From NCBI RefSeq assembly GCF_017302985.1, contig NZ_JAFIMU010000006.1, positions 372,001 through 436,000 of the forward strand: a DNA stretch of 64,000 nt. The letters are read 5' to 3'. The notes below the pieces were generated by a model. It was not told the DNA's origin and ran no database searches. It worked only from the letters and a program-made list of their open reading frames with translations. Each line of letters starts with the position of its first letter. The stretch's first letter is position 1. This document shows positions 54,314 to 63,558 of this stretch, piece after piece. A program made the translations under genes and the position numbers. Source of the DNA: Corallococcus macrosporus (GTDB lineage Bacteria > Myxococcota > Myxococcia > Myxococcales > Myxococcaceae).

Positions 54314-55078
54314 ATGCCCTTCGCGACAAGGTCCGGCCGCCGCATCCACTACGAGGTCCAGGGCCACGGCCCTCCCCTGCTCCTCCTCCACGGCCTGCTC
54401 CAGCTGGGCTCGCACTGGTCGCTCAAGGGCTACGGGCCCGCGCTGGCGGACGCGTACACGGTGGTGACGTTCGACTCGCTGGGGCATGGCCAGAGCGACA
54501 CGCCGCATGAGCTGGAGGCCTACGGGCTGCGTCGCCGGGTGGAGGACGCGCTGTCGGTGATGGATGCGCTCTCCATCGACCGGGCGCATGCGTGGGGCTA
54601 CTCGATGGGCGGCTGGACGGTGTGTGGCCTTGCCTCCTTCGCGCCGGAGCGGCTGGCGTCCTACGTGGTGGGCGGGTGGGATCCGACGGTGGGCCTGCCC
54701 GTGGCGTACGCGGCGCTGGACAAGCAGCTCCGGCCCGGGAAGGACGTGGACTGGTTCCAGGTGCTCCTCTTCGGCGCACGGCGCGCGCCGGAGCTGGCGG
54801 AGGCCATCGATACAGGGGACCTGGAGGCACTGCGGCTGTGCCTGAAGGCCTGTGAGCAGTCGGCGGGCCTGGATGAAGCCCTGATCCGATCCGGACGGCC
54901 GGGGCTGCTGTATTGCGGCGCGCTGGACCCGTATCACGACTCGATGAAGGCCGTGGCCGCGCGGGCCGGCGCGGCGTTCGCGACCATCGAGCACGCCGAC
55001 CATGGCGGGGCCTGGGCGAAGGCACCGAAGGTGCTTCCCCACGTCCTGCCGTTCCTGGCCTCCGTCGCGCGGTCCTGA
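54314..55078 (+). CDS. Alpha/beta hydrolase
   Basis: 254 residues. LLLLHGLLQLG is the oxyanion segment, Ser in GYSMGGW is the nucleophile, Asp in CGALDPYHDS the acid and His in HADHGGAW the base. It follows the MuiA pair after 6 nt and is probably in their operon. Its substrate is unknown. Confidence 0.86.
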   Translation: MPFATRSGRRIHYEVQGHGPPLLLLHGLLQLGSHWSLKGYGPALADAYTVVTFDSLGHGQSDTPHELEAYGLRRRVEDALSVMDALSIDRAHAWGYSMGGWTVCGLASFAPERLASYVVGGWDPTVGLPVAYAALDKQLRPGKDVDWFQVLLFGARRAPELAEAIDTGDLEALRLCLKACEQSAGLDEALIRSGRPGLLYCGALDPYHDSMKAVAARAGAAFATIEHADHGGAWAKAPKVLPHVLPFLASVARS

Positions 55079-55585
55079 TCAGTTCGCGGACTGGATGGCG
55101 ATCACGCGGACGTCGACGTCCTTGCAGGCGTCGTCCCTGCACTCGCCATGGAGCCACGCCTCGCCCTGGCCGAACATCACGCCCTGCTCGTTGACGAAGA
55201 GGTCCGCGTAGCGCTGCCGGGTGATGACGTTGGCGATGACCGGCGTGACGATGGCGTCGTAATGCCGGATGAAGGACGCGGCGTCTGGCAGCTTCACCCT
55301 CCTGCCTCCAAGGGTCGCGGTGAAGGGATACGCCACCAGGGCCGAGACCGCCTTCGCGTCGTGCGCGGCCACCGCCCTCTGGAACGCGGCGAAGACCTGC
55401 TCGTACTTCGCGGGCCCACCGAGGACGGCCCGGATGCGGGCGTTGACCGCGGCGGTGGCTTCGTCCGCGACGACGGCGTTGGGAGGCGCGGGAGGCCGTG
55501 CGGCGGCCACGGGCGGTTCAGCACGTTGACAGGCGGCTGCGGACACGAGGACGACGGCGGCAAGACGCGGAGGCTTCGTCTGCAT
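55079..55585 (-). CDS. Lipoprotein of unknown function
   Basis: 168 residues from ATG 55585. Signal ends LVSAAAC. After a Pro/Ala linker comes a compact alpha+beta domain (FQRAVAAHDAKAVSALVAYPF, FIRHYDAIVTPVIANVI, GVMFGQGEAWLHGEC) of the kind seen in NTF2-like proteins. Stops immediately against the convergent hydrolase gene. Confidence 0.68.
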   Translation of the reverse strand: MQTKPPRLAAVVLVSAAACQRAEPPVAAARPPAPPNAVVADEATAAVNARIRAVLGGPAKYEQVFAAFQRAVAAHDAKAVSALVAYPFTATLGGRRVKLPDAASFIRHYDAIVTPVIANVITRQRYADLFVNEQGVMFGQGEAWLHGECRDDACKDVDVRVIAIQSAN

Positions 55586-55654
55586 GGGTACCCCCCCCGC
55601 CAGGACGGACAGCAAAGCCCTGACAAAGACAGACCCAATAGAACCCGATTCCTG

Positions 55655-56815
55655 TCAGCGCAGACCCTGCACCAGGGTCTGAAGTTGACGTCTGGCGGCC
55701 GACTGCGGGGTCCAGCGGAATAGTGCATCGCGGACAGAGCGAGCCACCGGGTTCTCCCACTGGGCCACCTGTCCCACCCGGCGGGACATCACGACCAGCG
55801 AGTTGGCGCGCTGGACGCGGCGGGACTCATAGGCGCGCAGCGCGTCCTCCACGCTGCCCGGGGCCGCGAGGCATTCTCCGAGCACGACGCCGTCCTCGAT
55901 GGCCTGACAGCCGCCCTGCCCAAGGTTCGGGGTCATCGGATGCGCGGCGTCGCCCAGCAACGTCACGCGGCCCCTGCTCCAGCTTCGCACCGGGGGACGG
56001 TCGTGGATGTCCGTGCGCAGGACCCGCTCCGGCGGCGTCGCCGCGAGCACCTGCGCGATGGGCGCGTGCCATCCAGCGAAGCGCTCCTGGAGGACGGCGA
56101 GCGTCTGGCCCGGAGCATCCTCCGACCCCTGCGGCGCATTCAGCGTGGCGTACCAGTACACCTCGCCATGTCCGATGGGCACGATGCCGAAGCGGGCCCC
56201 GGGTCCCCACGTCTCCGAGAAGTGACCGGCCTTCACCAGGTCCGAGGCCGCGCAGATGCCACGCCAGCTGGTGTAGCCGGAGTAGCGCGTGGGCTGCGCG
56301 CCCAGCAGGCGGGCCCGCACGACGGAGCGCAGGCCATCCGCGCCCACCAGGACGTCGCCGGAGACGGTGCCGCCGTCCGACAACGCCACCGTGACGCGGG
56401 CGCCGTCATCCTGGAAGCCCGTGACGGAGACGCCCAGCCGCACGGCCTCTTCCGGGCCCGCGTGAGCGCGGAGGACGGCCTGGAGGCGGGCGCGGTGGAT
56501 GGACACCAGCGGGGCATCCAGCTCCTGCTGGAGCGAGCCCACGTCGACGCGGGTGATGGGGACGCCCGAGGGGTCGAGGATGAGGGTCTGCACGGCGCGC
56601 TGGCCCTCCGCGGCCACCGCGTCACACAGGCCGATGCGGCGCAGGGCGACCGAGGCGTTCATCTGCACGGTGATGCCCGCGCCCGCCGGCCGCAGCGCTT
56701 CGGCGCGCTCGAACACGGTGGCGCGGACGCCCGCGCGGCGCAGGGCACAGGCCAGCGTGAGGCCGCCAATGCCTGCTCCAGCGATGAGGACGTGACGCGA
56801 GGATGGGGACGTCAT
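55655..56815 (-). CDS. FAD-dependent monooxygenase (salicylate hydroxylase-like)
   Basis: 386 residues. Rossmann FAD motif IAGAGIGGLTLACALRRAG at the start; the DG motif LVGADGLRSVVR near residue 160; GDAAHPMTPNLGQGG with the GD of the FAD ribityl site. Aromatic or other lipophilic substrate hydroxylase; specificity unknown. Lies 30 nt downstream of the metallo-beta-lactamase gene and is probably in its operon. Confidence 0.9.
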   Translation of the reverse strand: MTSPSSRHVLIAGAGIGGLTLACALRRAGVRATVFERAEALRPAGAGITVQMNASVALRRIGLCDAVAAEGQRAVQTLILDPSGVPITRVDVGSLQQELDAPLVSIHRARLQAVLRAHAGPEEAVRLGVSVTGFQDDGARVTVALSDGGTVSGDVLVGADGLRSVVRARLLGAQPTRYSGYTSWRGICAASDLVKAGHFSETWGPGARFGIVPIGHGEVYWYATLNAPQGSEDAPGQTLAVLQERFAGWHAPIAQVLAATPPERVLRTDIHDRPPVRSWSRGRVTLLGDAAHPMTPNLGQGGCQAIEDGVVLGECLAAPGSVEDALRAYESRRVQRANSLVVMSRRVGQVAQWENPVARSVRDALFRWTPQSAARRQLQTLVQGLR

Positions 56816-56845
56816 GGCGGCCTCCAGACGGGCCGGCGCTGGCGT

Positions 56846-57694
56846 TCACCCGAACCAGCGGCCGGAGTCAGGAGCAAAGACTCGCACGCGTTCGAGCAGC
56901 GCCGCTGGCAGCCGGGCCTGGAGCGTCGCGTGGACCTGCGCGGGGCTGTAAGCCTGACTGAAGTGCATCAGGACCAGGGCCTCGTTCTGGAAGCGGTCCG
57001 CCATGGAGGCGATCTCCTCCAGGTGGATGTGGGCCCGCTCCTGCGCGTCGCGCACGGTGCGCTCCGCGTCGATGAACGTGCATTCGAGGATGAGCACGCG
57101 GCTGTCGAACAGGGACGGCTGGCGCTCCAGCACGTTGGAGAGGGTGTCGGTGCAGTAGGCAAGCTCCAGGCGCTCGACTTCATCGAACAGCGGCTCGCCC
57201 GCCTGGCGGCGGCGGCCGATTTCAGCCGGGGGCAGCTCGCGGAACTCGGGCTTGAGCTTCGCGACGCGGCGGAGGAACTGGTAGCCCAGCGACGGCACGG
57301 GGTGGTGCGTGCGAAAGGCACGGACCCACAGGTCCTGCTGCACCTTCACGGTGTCACCGGGCCGCAGCGGGACCGTGCGGATGTCGGACTTCATCCGGTG
57401 CAGGCGCCCCAGGGCCGCGAGCGCCTCCTGCACGGGCGCTTCGATCTCCGCCGGCAGGTAGACGAACGGAGGCCCCTTTCCCACGAGCGCGCGGATGCCC
57501 AGCAGCGACCCCAGCGCGCTCGCATGGTCCGCATGTCCATGGCTGAGGAAGATGCGGTCGGTGGTGGCGAAGGAGCGGATGGGGATGCCCGCGTCGAGCA
57601 GCACCCCCAGCTCCGGCACCAGGAGCGACGTGTACACGCCGCCCACGGACACGCCGCGCACGGTATACGGTCCGGCCTGCACCTCGGTCAGCAT
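56846..57694 (-). CDS. Metallo-beta-lactamase-fold hydrolase (RNase Z-like)
   Basis: 282 residues from ATG 57694. Zinc site HGHADH at LSHGHADHASA, further His and Asp in LILECTF and MHFSQAYSPAQ. The arrangement resembles RNase Z/ElaC relatives, which cut tRNA 3' trailers, but the full signature is not certain. Cytoplasmic. Upstream extension to 57988 crosses the divergent toxin gene and is rejected. Confidence 0.8.
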   Translation of the reverse strand: MLTEVQAGPYTVRGVSVGGVYTSLLVPELGVLLDAGIPIRSFATTDRIFLSHGHADHASALGSLLGIRALVGKGPPFVYLPAEIEAPVQEALAALGRLHRMKSDIRTVPLRPGDTVKVQQDLWVRAFRTHHPVPSLGYQFLRRVAKLKPEFRELPPAEIGRRRQAGEPLFDEVERLELAYCTDTLSNVLERQPSLFDSRVLILECTFIDAERTVRDAQERAHIHLEEIASMADRFQNEALVLMHFSQAYSPAQVHATLQARLPAALLERVRVFAPDSGRWFG

Positions 57695-57732
57695 GCGCGG
57701 CAGCTTATGCGGACTCCGGGAGGAAGACGTCC

Positions 57733-58533
57733 ATGCGGTTGAGCCCACGGCGCACATGGCTTCTCGCGGGCACGGTGCTGCTCCAGGCGTGCGGAGGTGC
57801 GCACCGGCGGAGTCAGTACGACTTCGACAGCGCGACGAACTCCTGCAGGACCCAGCCCGCCTACTGCGCCCGGGCCGCGGGCGAGGAGGCGGTGGTTCCC
57901 AGGGCCGTGCGGACGTTCGCAACCGCGGGAGGCGCCGCGGCGGCGGCCGTGAAGCTCCTGGATGACGCGCTGAAGCAGCAGGTGACAAAAGCGCTGGAGG
58001 AGTGCGCGGACATGGCTCGGGCAGAGGTCATCCTCGCGAACTTTGGAAGCCGGAGTCCTACCCCGAAGGAATGCCGCGAGGAGCTTCGCGACGCCCAGGG
58101 ACGGACCATCACTCGCGCAATGAAACTGGGAGAGGAAATGCACCGGGCCGCCCTGGAGTGCGCCGAAGCGAAGCTGAGCCAACTCCGTCCGGGAGGCTTC
58201 AGTCTGGAGCCTACGTATCTCTATGACCCGGCCAGCGGTAAGACGACCTGGCTGTCGCCCGCCGAAGTGGCTCGCATCCGGCGGCGTGGCAGTCTGGGAG
58301 AGCTGAAAGGATCTCTCGTTCCTGACGTGGTGCTTCACACGGGCGACCCAGCGCAGGTTCAAGACATCTACGACTTCAAGTTCCCCTGTGCCGACCTCAC
58401 ACGCATCGTCCCCTGGAGAGACTACCCTTCAGGACATCCCTATTTCGGAAGCAACCAAGGCGACATGTACAGCAGGGCCTTCAACGTGGAAAAACCCGTA
58501 CAGATCCAGCCCTGGCTTGGAGCGAGCTTCTGA
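57733..58533 (+). CDS. SitA-like lipoprotein toxin with VRR-NUC/PD-(D/E)XK-like tail
   Basis: 266 residues. Lipobox LLQAC (Cys20). Residues 21-150 are an Ala-rich helical carrier with paired Cys. The C-terminal part has P197-D198 followed by Asp214-x-Lys216 in IYDFKFPC, the PD-(D/E)XK nuclease pattern, as in VRR-NUC effectors. Myxobacterial SitA toxins are lipoproteins with variable nuclease ends passed between kin by outer-membrane exchange, each with a SitI immunity gene directly downstream. A gene of the DUF3396 immunity type starts 2 nt after the stop, fitting this. No SitB-like gene precedes it. Base use is less GC-rich than the neighbours from about 58000. Confidence 0.7.
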   Translation: MRLSPRRTWLLAGTVLLQACGGAHRRSQYDFDSATNSCRTQPAYCARAAGEEAVVPRAVRTFATAGGAAAAAVKLLDDALKQQVTKALEECADMARAEVILANFGSRSPTPKECREELRDAQGRTITRAMKLGEEMHRAALECAEAKLSQLRPGGFSLEPTYLYDPASGKTTWLSPAEVARIRRRGSLGELKGSLVPDVVLHTGDPAQVQDIYDFKFPCADLTRIVPWRDYPSGHPYFGSNQGDMYSRAFNVEKPVQIQPWLGASF

Positions 58534-58535
58534 CG

Positions 58536-59429
58536 ATGACCTCCCCAAGACTGCAGATCATGCGGAAGAACAGGGCCGTCACGCAGCAGGACGTGAGCAT
58601 CTGTTTCTATTTCTCCAAGCCCACGGCCGAGGTCTCGCAAGCCATCTCGCTGTCTCTTCAATCTTTTATCGACGCCATTGGTATCCACACGCTCAACTAC
58701 TACTTCGGGGCGGACGGTGAACCCTGGGAGTTGGATGAGACCGGATGGGCATTCATTCGCACGAAGCTTCATCACCCGGTCACGCCCTCCGTCGTGCTCT
58801 TCACGGATGCGCCCTATCCGGAGAAGTTCGAGTTCGAGTATCTGGGCAAGGACATCCACGCCCCCATCTTCCGTCGCGATCCGGGGCCCGTAACCGCGGT
58901 TCGCTTCATCGTGCCCCTGTCGTGGATGAACACGCACGGCCCCGACGGCGTCCGGAAGCTTGCGCTGGCCCTGGCGGCGCCGCTGCCATTCAGCTCCGGG
59001 CACGTGGGACTGTCCGTCACCGGCTTCCTCGGTGTGGGCACTGTCACATCGGAAGTGGTTCCCCAATTGGTCCAGTACCCCGGTATCGACCTCATTGAAC
59101 TGGATCTGGTCGCCTGGGAGATTGGCACCCGACTGCGCGTCCCGCACTGGATGACCTTCATCGGCGAGCCGTCGCTGCGGGCCATGGGCGGCGTGGACTT
59201 CCTGCGCTCCCAGCTCCACACGCCTGGCACCAGCGTCGAAGCCCTCGACGCGTCTCGGGCCGTTGTCACCCTGGGCCCCGAGCCGCTCGCTGGCGGTCCG
59301 GACCAGCCGCTTCCGGCCTACCGGGAGCTGGCCCGGGTCCTGGAGCCCTGGGCCTTCCATGCCACCCGGCGCCCCGCGGACTTTCCCGATGACGTCTTCT
59401 TCGCGTGGGACCGCCGGTTCCTCGACTGA
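58536..59429 (+). CDS. DUF3396-type immunity protein
   Basis: 297 residues, no signal peptide, so it is cytoplasmic. The layout and motifs (SICFYFSKPTAEV at the start, FRFIVPLSW-like strand, GHVGLSVTGFLGVGT, IELDLVAWEIGTRL) match DUF3396, a family linked with immunity to VRR-NUC-type toxins. It starts 2 nt after the toxin stop, as expected for a cognate immunity gene. Lower GC and more T/A-ending codons than the flanking genes indicate transfer or rapid evolution. Confidence 0.75.
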   Translation: MTSPRLQIMRKNRAVTQQDVSICFYFSKPTAEVSQAISLSLQSFIDAIGIHTLNYYFGADGEPWELDETGWAFIRTKLHHPVTPSVVLFTDAPYPEKFEFEYLGKDIHAPIFRRDPGPVTAVRFIVPLSWMNTHGPDGVRKLALALAAPLPFSSGHVGLSVTGFLGVGTVTSEVVPQLVQYPGIDLIELDLVAWEIGTRLRVPHWMTFIGEPSLRAMGGVDFLRSQLHTPGTSVEALDASRAVVTLGPEPLAGGPDQPLPAYRELARVLEPWAFHATRRPADFPDDVFFAWDRRFLD

Positions 59430-59451
59430 ACCGGCGTCCCTTCCGCGCGCT

Positions 59452-60519
59452 TCAGTTCTTCGCGCGCTCGTACTGGTGCGGCCACAGCACGTCCGAGCGC
59501 AGCTCCTTCGCGGCGCGCAGCGGCCAGTACGGATCCCTCAGCAGCTCCCGCGCGATGATGACCACGTCCGCCTGTCCCGTGGCCAGGATGTGCTCGGCCT
59601 GGTACGCGGAGCGGATCATCCCCACCGCGCCCGTCAGCACGCCCGCCTCCTTGCGCACCTTCTCCGCCAGGTGCGTCTGGTAGCCCGGCCCCACCGGGAT
59701 CTTCGCGGACGGCACCACGCCGCCCGACGAGCAATCCACCAGGTCCACGCCCTCCTTCGCCACCAGCCGCGCCAGCGCCACCGAGTCCTCCGGCGTCCAG
59801 CCACCCTCCACCCAGTCCGTCGCGGAGATGCGCATGAACAGCGGCAGCGACTCCGGCCACTTCGCCCTCACCGCTCGCGTCACCTCCAGCGCGAAGCGCG
59901 TCCGGTTCTCGAACGTCCCGCCGTACCGGTCCGTGCGCTGGTTCGACAGCGGCGACAGGAACTCGTGCAGCAGATAGCCGTGCGCCGCGTGCAGCTCGAT
60001 GACCTGGAAGCCCGCCGCCTTCGCCCGCACCGCCGCGTCCGCGAACGCCTTCACGATGCGCTGGATGCCCGCCTCGTCCAGCGCCACCGGCACCGGGTAG
60101 CCCTCGTCGAAGGCCTCCGTCGTGGGCCCCAGCACCTGCCAGCCTCCGTGCTCCGGGGCCACGCGCTTGCCCGCGTCCCACGGGCGCGGCGTGGAGGCCT
60201 TGCGTCCCGCGTGCGCCAACTGGACGCCGGACGCGGCCCCGTTCTGGTGCATGAAGCGGTTGATGCGCGCCAGTTGCTCCACGTGCGCGTCCTTCCACAG
60301 CCCCAGGTCCTGCGGCGAGATGCGGCCCTCCGGCTCCACCGCCGTCGCCTCCGTCAACACCAGCCCCGCGCCACCCACCGCGCGGCTGCCCAGGTGCACC
60401 ACGTGCCACTCGTTCGCGAAGCCGTCCTCGCTCGAGTACTGGCACATGGGAGAGACGACCACGCGGTTGCGCATGGTGATGTCCCGCAGCTTCAGGGGGC
60501 TGAACAGCTTGCTGCTCAT
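59452..60519 (-). CDS. NADH:flavin oxidoreductase, OYE family (YqjM/NamA-like)
   Basis: 355 residues. FMN-binding ene-reductase. Class markers are PMCQYSSEDG with the Cys that tunes the flavin, QLAHAGRKA, the HAAHGYLLHEFLSP active-site histidines and SNQRTDRYGG. YqjM-type enzymes reduce activated C=C bonds of electrophiles. Its ATG overlaps the stop of the deformylase gene (ATGA). Confidence 0.93.
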   Translation of the reverse strand: MSSKLFSPLKLRDITMRNRVVVSPMCQYSSEDGFANEWHVVHLGSRAVGGAGLVLTEATAVEPEGRISPQDLGLWKDAHVEQLARINRFMHQNGAASGVQLAHAGRKASTPRPWDAGKRVAPEHGGWQVLGPTTEAFDEGYPVPVALDEAGIQRIVKAFADAAVRAKAAGFQVIELHAAHGYLLHEFLSPLSNQRTDRYGGTFENRTRFALEVTRAVRAKWPESLPLFMRISATDWVEGGWTPEDSVALARLVAKEGVDLVDCSSGGVVPSAKIPVGPGYQTHLAEKVRKEAGVLTGAVGMIRSAYQAEHILATGQADVVIIARELLRDPYWPLRAAKELRSDVLWPHQYERAKN

Positions 60520-61142
60520 GTCGGATCCTTTCGGGGAATCGAAGGCGTCTCTTCCGGCAGCCCCAGCGCCGCGCGCACCTGGGCCGTGCTCTTGCCCAGC
60601 CAGTGCCGCCGGTGGTTGTCCTGTGTCGACAGGCTGCGCGTCTCCATGCGGTCCACGTAGAGCGTGCCGTCCAGGTGATCCAGCTCGTGCTGGAGGATGC
60701 GCGCGTACCAGCCCCGCGCCGACACCGTCACCGGCTGCCCGTTCTCATCCAGCGCCTCCACGCGCACGCCGCGCGCCCGGGCCACCAGCGCCGCGAAGCC
60801 GTTCACGCTGAGGCAGCCCTCGTGGAACTCCGCCAGCGTGGGGTCCTCCACCACCAGCTTCGGGTTGATCAGCACGTGGAAGGCCACCGGTGCCCGCTCC
60901 CGCAGCGCCAGGTCCGCGGGCGAAGCACCGGCCTGGTACTCCGCCCGGTCCTCGATGACCACCAGCCGCACGCCCACGCCCACCTGCGGCGCCGCGAGCC
61001 CCACGCCGGGCGCGTCCCGCATCGTGTCGCGCATCAACTGGATGAGCCGCCGCGTGTCCTCGCTGCCGATTTCTTCCGGGGTCAGCTCTCGCGCGCGCTG
61101 GCGCAACACCGGTTCCCCTGCCTGGACGATCTTGAGCACCAT
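60516..61142 (-). CDS. def: Peptide deformylase
   Basis: 208 residues from ATG 61142 (MVLKIVQAGE). Removes the formyl group from nascent proteins. Three signature motifs: GVGLAAPQVG, EGCLSV (zinc Cys) and HELDHLDG (zinc His, catalytic Glu). The C-terminal 30 residues extend past the usual end. Coupled with the OYE gene downstream. Confidence 0.95.
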   Translation of the reverse strand: MVLKIVQAGEPVLRQRARELTPEEIGSEDTRRLIQLMRDTMRDAPGVGLAAPQVGVGVRLVVIEDRAEYQAGASPADLALRERAPVAFHVLINPKLVVEDPTLAEFHEGCLSVNGFAALVARARGVRVEALDENGQPVTVSARGWYARILQHELDHLDGTLYVDRMETRSLSTQDNHRRHWLGKSTAQVRAALGLPEETPSIPRKDPT

Positions 61143-61281
61143 GGTGGCCCCCACCGTAACAACCGCTCACCCGCCGCGCCGCAACGCTGTGGAGCCGGCA
61201 TGGGCCCGGCCGCCCGGTTCCCCACGGAGGGGGCAGCCCCTGGCGTGAGGGGGTGCCACTGACGGTAGGCTGTGTCGCACC

Positions 61282-61779
61282 ATGGCTCGCCGCAAGAAGG
61301 CCGACGAAACCACCGCGCGGGTGCGCAACCTGCTCGCCCTCGACGCCGCCGGCATCATGCGCCGGCTGGCCGCGCGCCGGGAGGAGATGTTCCTGCTCTT
61401 CTCCCGCCTGCGCAGCCGCGACCCGCTGGTGGAGACGGTGGCCTCGCGCTACGCGGACGGCGCCTTCGCCCAGCTCATCCACCTCTCCGAACAGGAGCAG
61501 GCGGTGGTGGACCACTTCTACGGCCGCCTGGACGAGCTGCGCTGGTACTTCACATACACCGAGGACATGCCCGGCACCGCGCACCAGACCTTCAGCGCGC
61601 TGCACCGCCGCCTGGAGGAGAGCTACCGCCTGTTCGTGGAGACGCTGGGCCTGCCCGTCCAGCCCGACGGCGTGCGCGTGGTCAACGCGGAGGCCGTCCG
61701 CCAGGAGGACTCGGCCACGGAAGCCACGCCCGTGGCGCTCGCCCCGCTGCCCCGCCGCCGCCGCGCGCCGCCCGCCTGA
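61282..61779 (+). CDS. Hypothetical helical protein
   Basis: 165 residues, no signal or membrane segment. Mostly helical, charged (IMRRLAARREEMFLLFSRLRSR, EQEQAVVDHFYGRLDELRWYF), ending in the Arg-rich tail LPRRRRAPPA. Unrecognised. The start at 61282 begins MARRKKADETT. Converges with the desaturase gene, 4 nt apart. Confidence 0.65.
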   Translation: MARRKKADETTARVRNLLALDAAGIMRRLAARREEMFLLFSRLRSRDPLVETVASRYADGAFAQLIHLSEQEQAVVDHFYGRLDELRWYFTYTEDMPGTAHQTFSALHRRLEESYRLFVETLGLPVQPDGVRVVNAEAVRQEDSATEATPVALAPLPRRRRAPPA

Positions 61780-61783
61780 TGCT

Positions 61784-62935
61784 TCAGGCCGCGGAGGCCT
61801 CCGCGCGAGCATCCGCCGCCGACATGGCGGGCGCCGAGGCCTTCACCAGCCGCTTCATGGACGCCTTGCCCACGACGACGTCCACCATCTTCCGCGCGCG
61901 AGTCCAGACGCTCTCCTGCACGTAGGGGATGCCGTACTTCTCGCAGAGGGCGCGCACGTGCGGCTGCGCCTCGCGGTACTTCAGCATCGGCAGGTCCGGC
62001 CAGAGGTGGTGTTCAATCTGGTAGTTCAGCCACAGGTGGGCGTAGTCGTTGAGGTCGCCTCCGGTGGCGTAGTTCGCGCTGCCCACCACCTGCTGCACCA
62101 TGCGCTCGGCCTTGTTCGCGGGCGCGGAGTCGAAGCGGTACAGGTCCTCGCCGGTGTGGTTGGGCCCCACCACGAAGAACGTGTGCAGGTTGGTGACGAC
62201 GTCCGCCAGCACGGAGTTGCAGAACACGCTGAACGCCGCCCACGGCCCCAGCACCAGGAACGCCGCCGGGTACAGCCCGAAGAAGACGGTCGCGTACGGC
62301 AGGTAGCAGCGCGTGAACAGCTCCCACAGCTCCGCGCGCGTCAGCGCCCCACCCTCGCGCCGCCCCTTGCGGCGCAGCGACCCCAGCGTCTCCGGCGCGT
62401 AGTAGCTCGCGCGCCACGTGACGGCCAGGAGCGCCAGCTGCACGTAGCGCAGGGGCAGCGGCCGGCGGTTGTCGCGCAGCGAGCCCTCCGCGTTGCGCTC
62501 CAGCAGGTCCGGATCCGCGTCCTCGCCGGTGTGCGAGTGGTGCAGCACGTTGTGCTCGAAGACCCACGCCTCCGGCAGCATCCAGTCCAGCCAGTCCACG
62601 AACCGGCGCGACCCCTTCGCGAAGCCCTTGCTCGTGCGCGACGCGGGCATGCCCGGCACGCGGTCATAGCCCCGGTGCCCCACGTGGTGCATGAGCAGCC
62701 AGCGCGTGGAGCGGCCCAGGCCCAGCGCCACCGCGCTCAACGGATTGGGTGCGATCCACGCCGTGGCCACGCCCAGCACCGACGCCACCTTCCCCCAGCG
62801 CTCCATCTTCCGCAGGTGCGCCGCGTCCGGCTCGCCCAGGTTCGCGTCCAGCCGGGCGCGCAGCTCCTTCAGCTCCCGGTAGAAGCCCTCCACGTCCACG
62901 GAGGCCAGGTCGAAGTCAGGGGTGGCGCGGGACAT
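61784..62935 (-). CDS. Fatty acid desaturase
   Basis: 383 residues from ATG 62935, with GAGGAG upstream. Membrane di-iron desaturase with histidine boxes HHVGH, HNVLHHSH and QIEHHLWP, plus hydrophobic segments between them. The N-terminal 60 residues are charged and helical. It introduces double bonds into acyl chains; position unknown. The cytochrome b5 domain of front-end desaturases is absent. Confidence 0.92.
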   Translation of the reverse strand: MSRATPDFDLASVDVEGFYRELKELRARLDANLGEPDAAHLRKMERWGKVASVLGVATAWIAPNPLSAVALGLGRSTRWLLMHHVGHRGYDRVPGMPASRTSKGFAKGSRRFVDWLDWMLPEAWVFEHNVLHHSHTGEDADPDLLERNAEGSLRDNRRPLPLRYVQLALLAVTWRASYYAPETLGSLRRKGRREGGALTRAELWELFTRCYLPYATVFFGLYPAAFLVLGPWAAFSVFCNSVLADVVTNLHTFFVVGPNHTGEDLYRFDSAPANKAERMVQQVVGSANYATGGDLNDYAHLWLNYQIEHHLWPDLPMLKYREAQPHVRALCEKYGIPYVQESVWTRARKMVDVVVGKASMKRLVKASAPAMSAADARAEASAA

Positions 62936-63028
62936 GCGAAGGACTCCTCGGGAGCGGGACGGGGACCACGGCCGATGCCGGCCGCACGGTAGCCTCCACC
63001 CGCGCTCACGCAAAGCGTCACGTCCTGC

Positions 63029-63505
63029 TCACCCGCTCGCCGGGCGGCGGGGCAACACCAGCTTCGCGACCAGCACCTGCACCACGTCGCCCTTCTGGTT
63101 GCGCGTCTCGCTGCGCACCGTGGCGATGCCCCGGTCCGGCCGCGTGCGCGAGGGCGTCACCTCCAGCACCTCGCTCTCCACGTGAAGGACGTCCCCTGGG
63201 CGTGTGGGCCTGGGCCAGCGGATGTCCCCGCCCGCCCCCACGATGCCACCCTTGAAGGGCAGCCCGCTCTGGACGTTGAGCTTCATGGTGAGCGCCGCCG
63301 TGTGCCAGCCGCTCGCCGCCAGCCCCTCGAAGAGCGTGTCCTTCGCCGCGGCGTCGTCCAGGTGGAAGCCCTGCGGATCGAACTCCCGCGCGAAGGCGAT
63401 GATCTGCGCCGCGTCCAGCGTGTGCGTGCCGCTGATGAACTTCTGCCCCACCGACAGGTCGTCCAGGAACAACGCCTGCCGCCCACCCTCTTCCGTCGAA
63501 GCCAT
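63029..63505 (-). CDS. MaoC-like hydratase
   Basis: 158 residues from ATG 63505. Hot-dog fold; FDPQGFHLDD carries the Asp/His pair of (R)-specific enoyl-CoA hydratases, and FEGLAASGWHTAALTMKL is the following helix. Probably lipid or CoA-ester metabolism. The next gene upstream (63639) diverges. Confidence 0.9.
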   Translation of the reverse strand: MASTEEGGRQALFLDDLSVGQKFISGTHTLDAAQIIAFAREFDPQGFHLDDAAAKDTLFEGLAASGWHTAALTMKLNVQSGLPFKGGIVGAGGDIRWPRPTRPGDVLHVESEVLEVTPSRTRPDRGIATVRSETRNQKGDVVQVLVAKLVLPRRPASG

Positions 63506-63518
63506 GCCCGCGCCCCTC

Positions 63519-63558
63519 CTGGATGCATGCATATCCAGATGATGAGGATAATGCATCC
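63519..63558. promoter_or_regulatory. Inverted repeats between the maoC-like and BamA-like genes
   Basis: GGATGCAT (63521-63528) and ATGCATCC (63551-63558) form an 8-bp inverted repeat 22 bases apart, and CTGGAT/ATCCAG (63519-63538) forms a shorter one. The AT-richer spacer looks like a divergent promoter with an operator. No regulator gene is adjacent. Confidence 0.35.
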
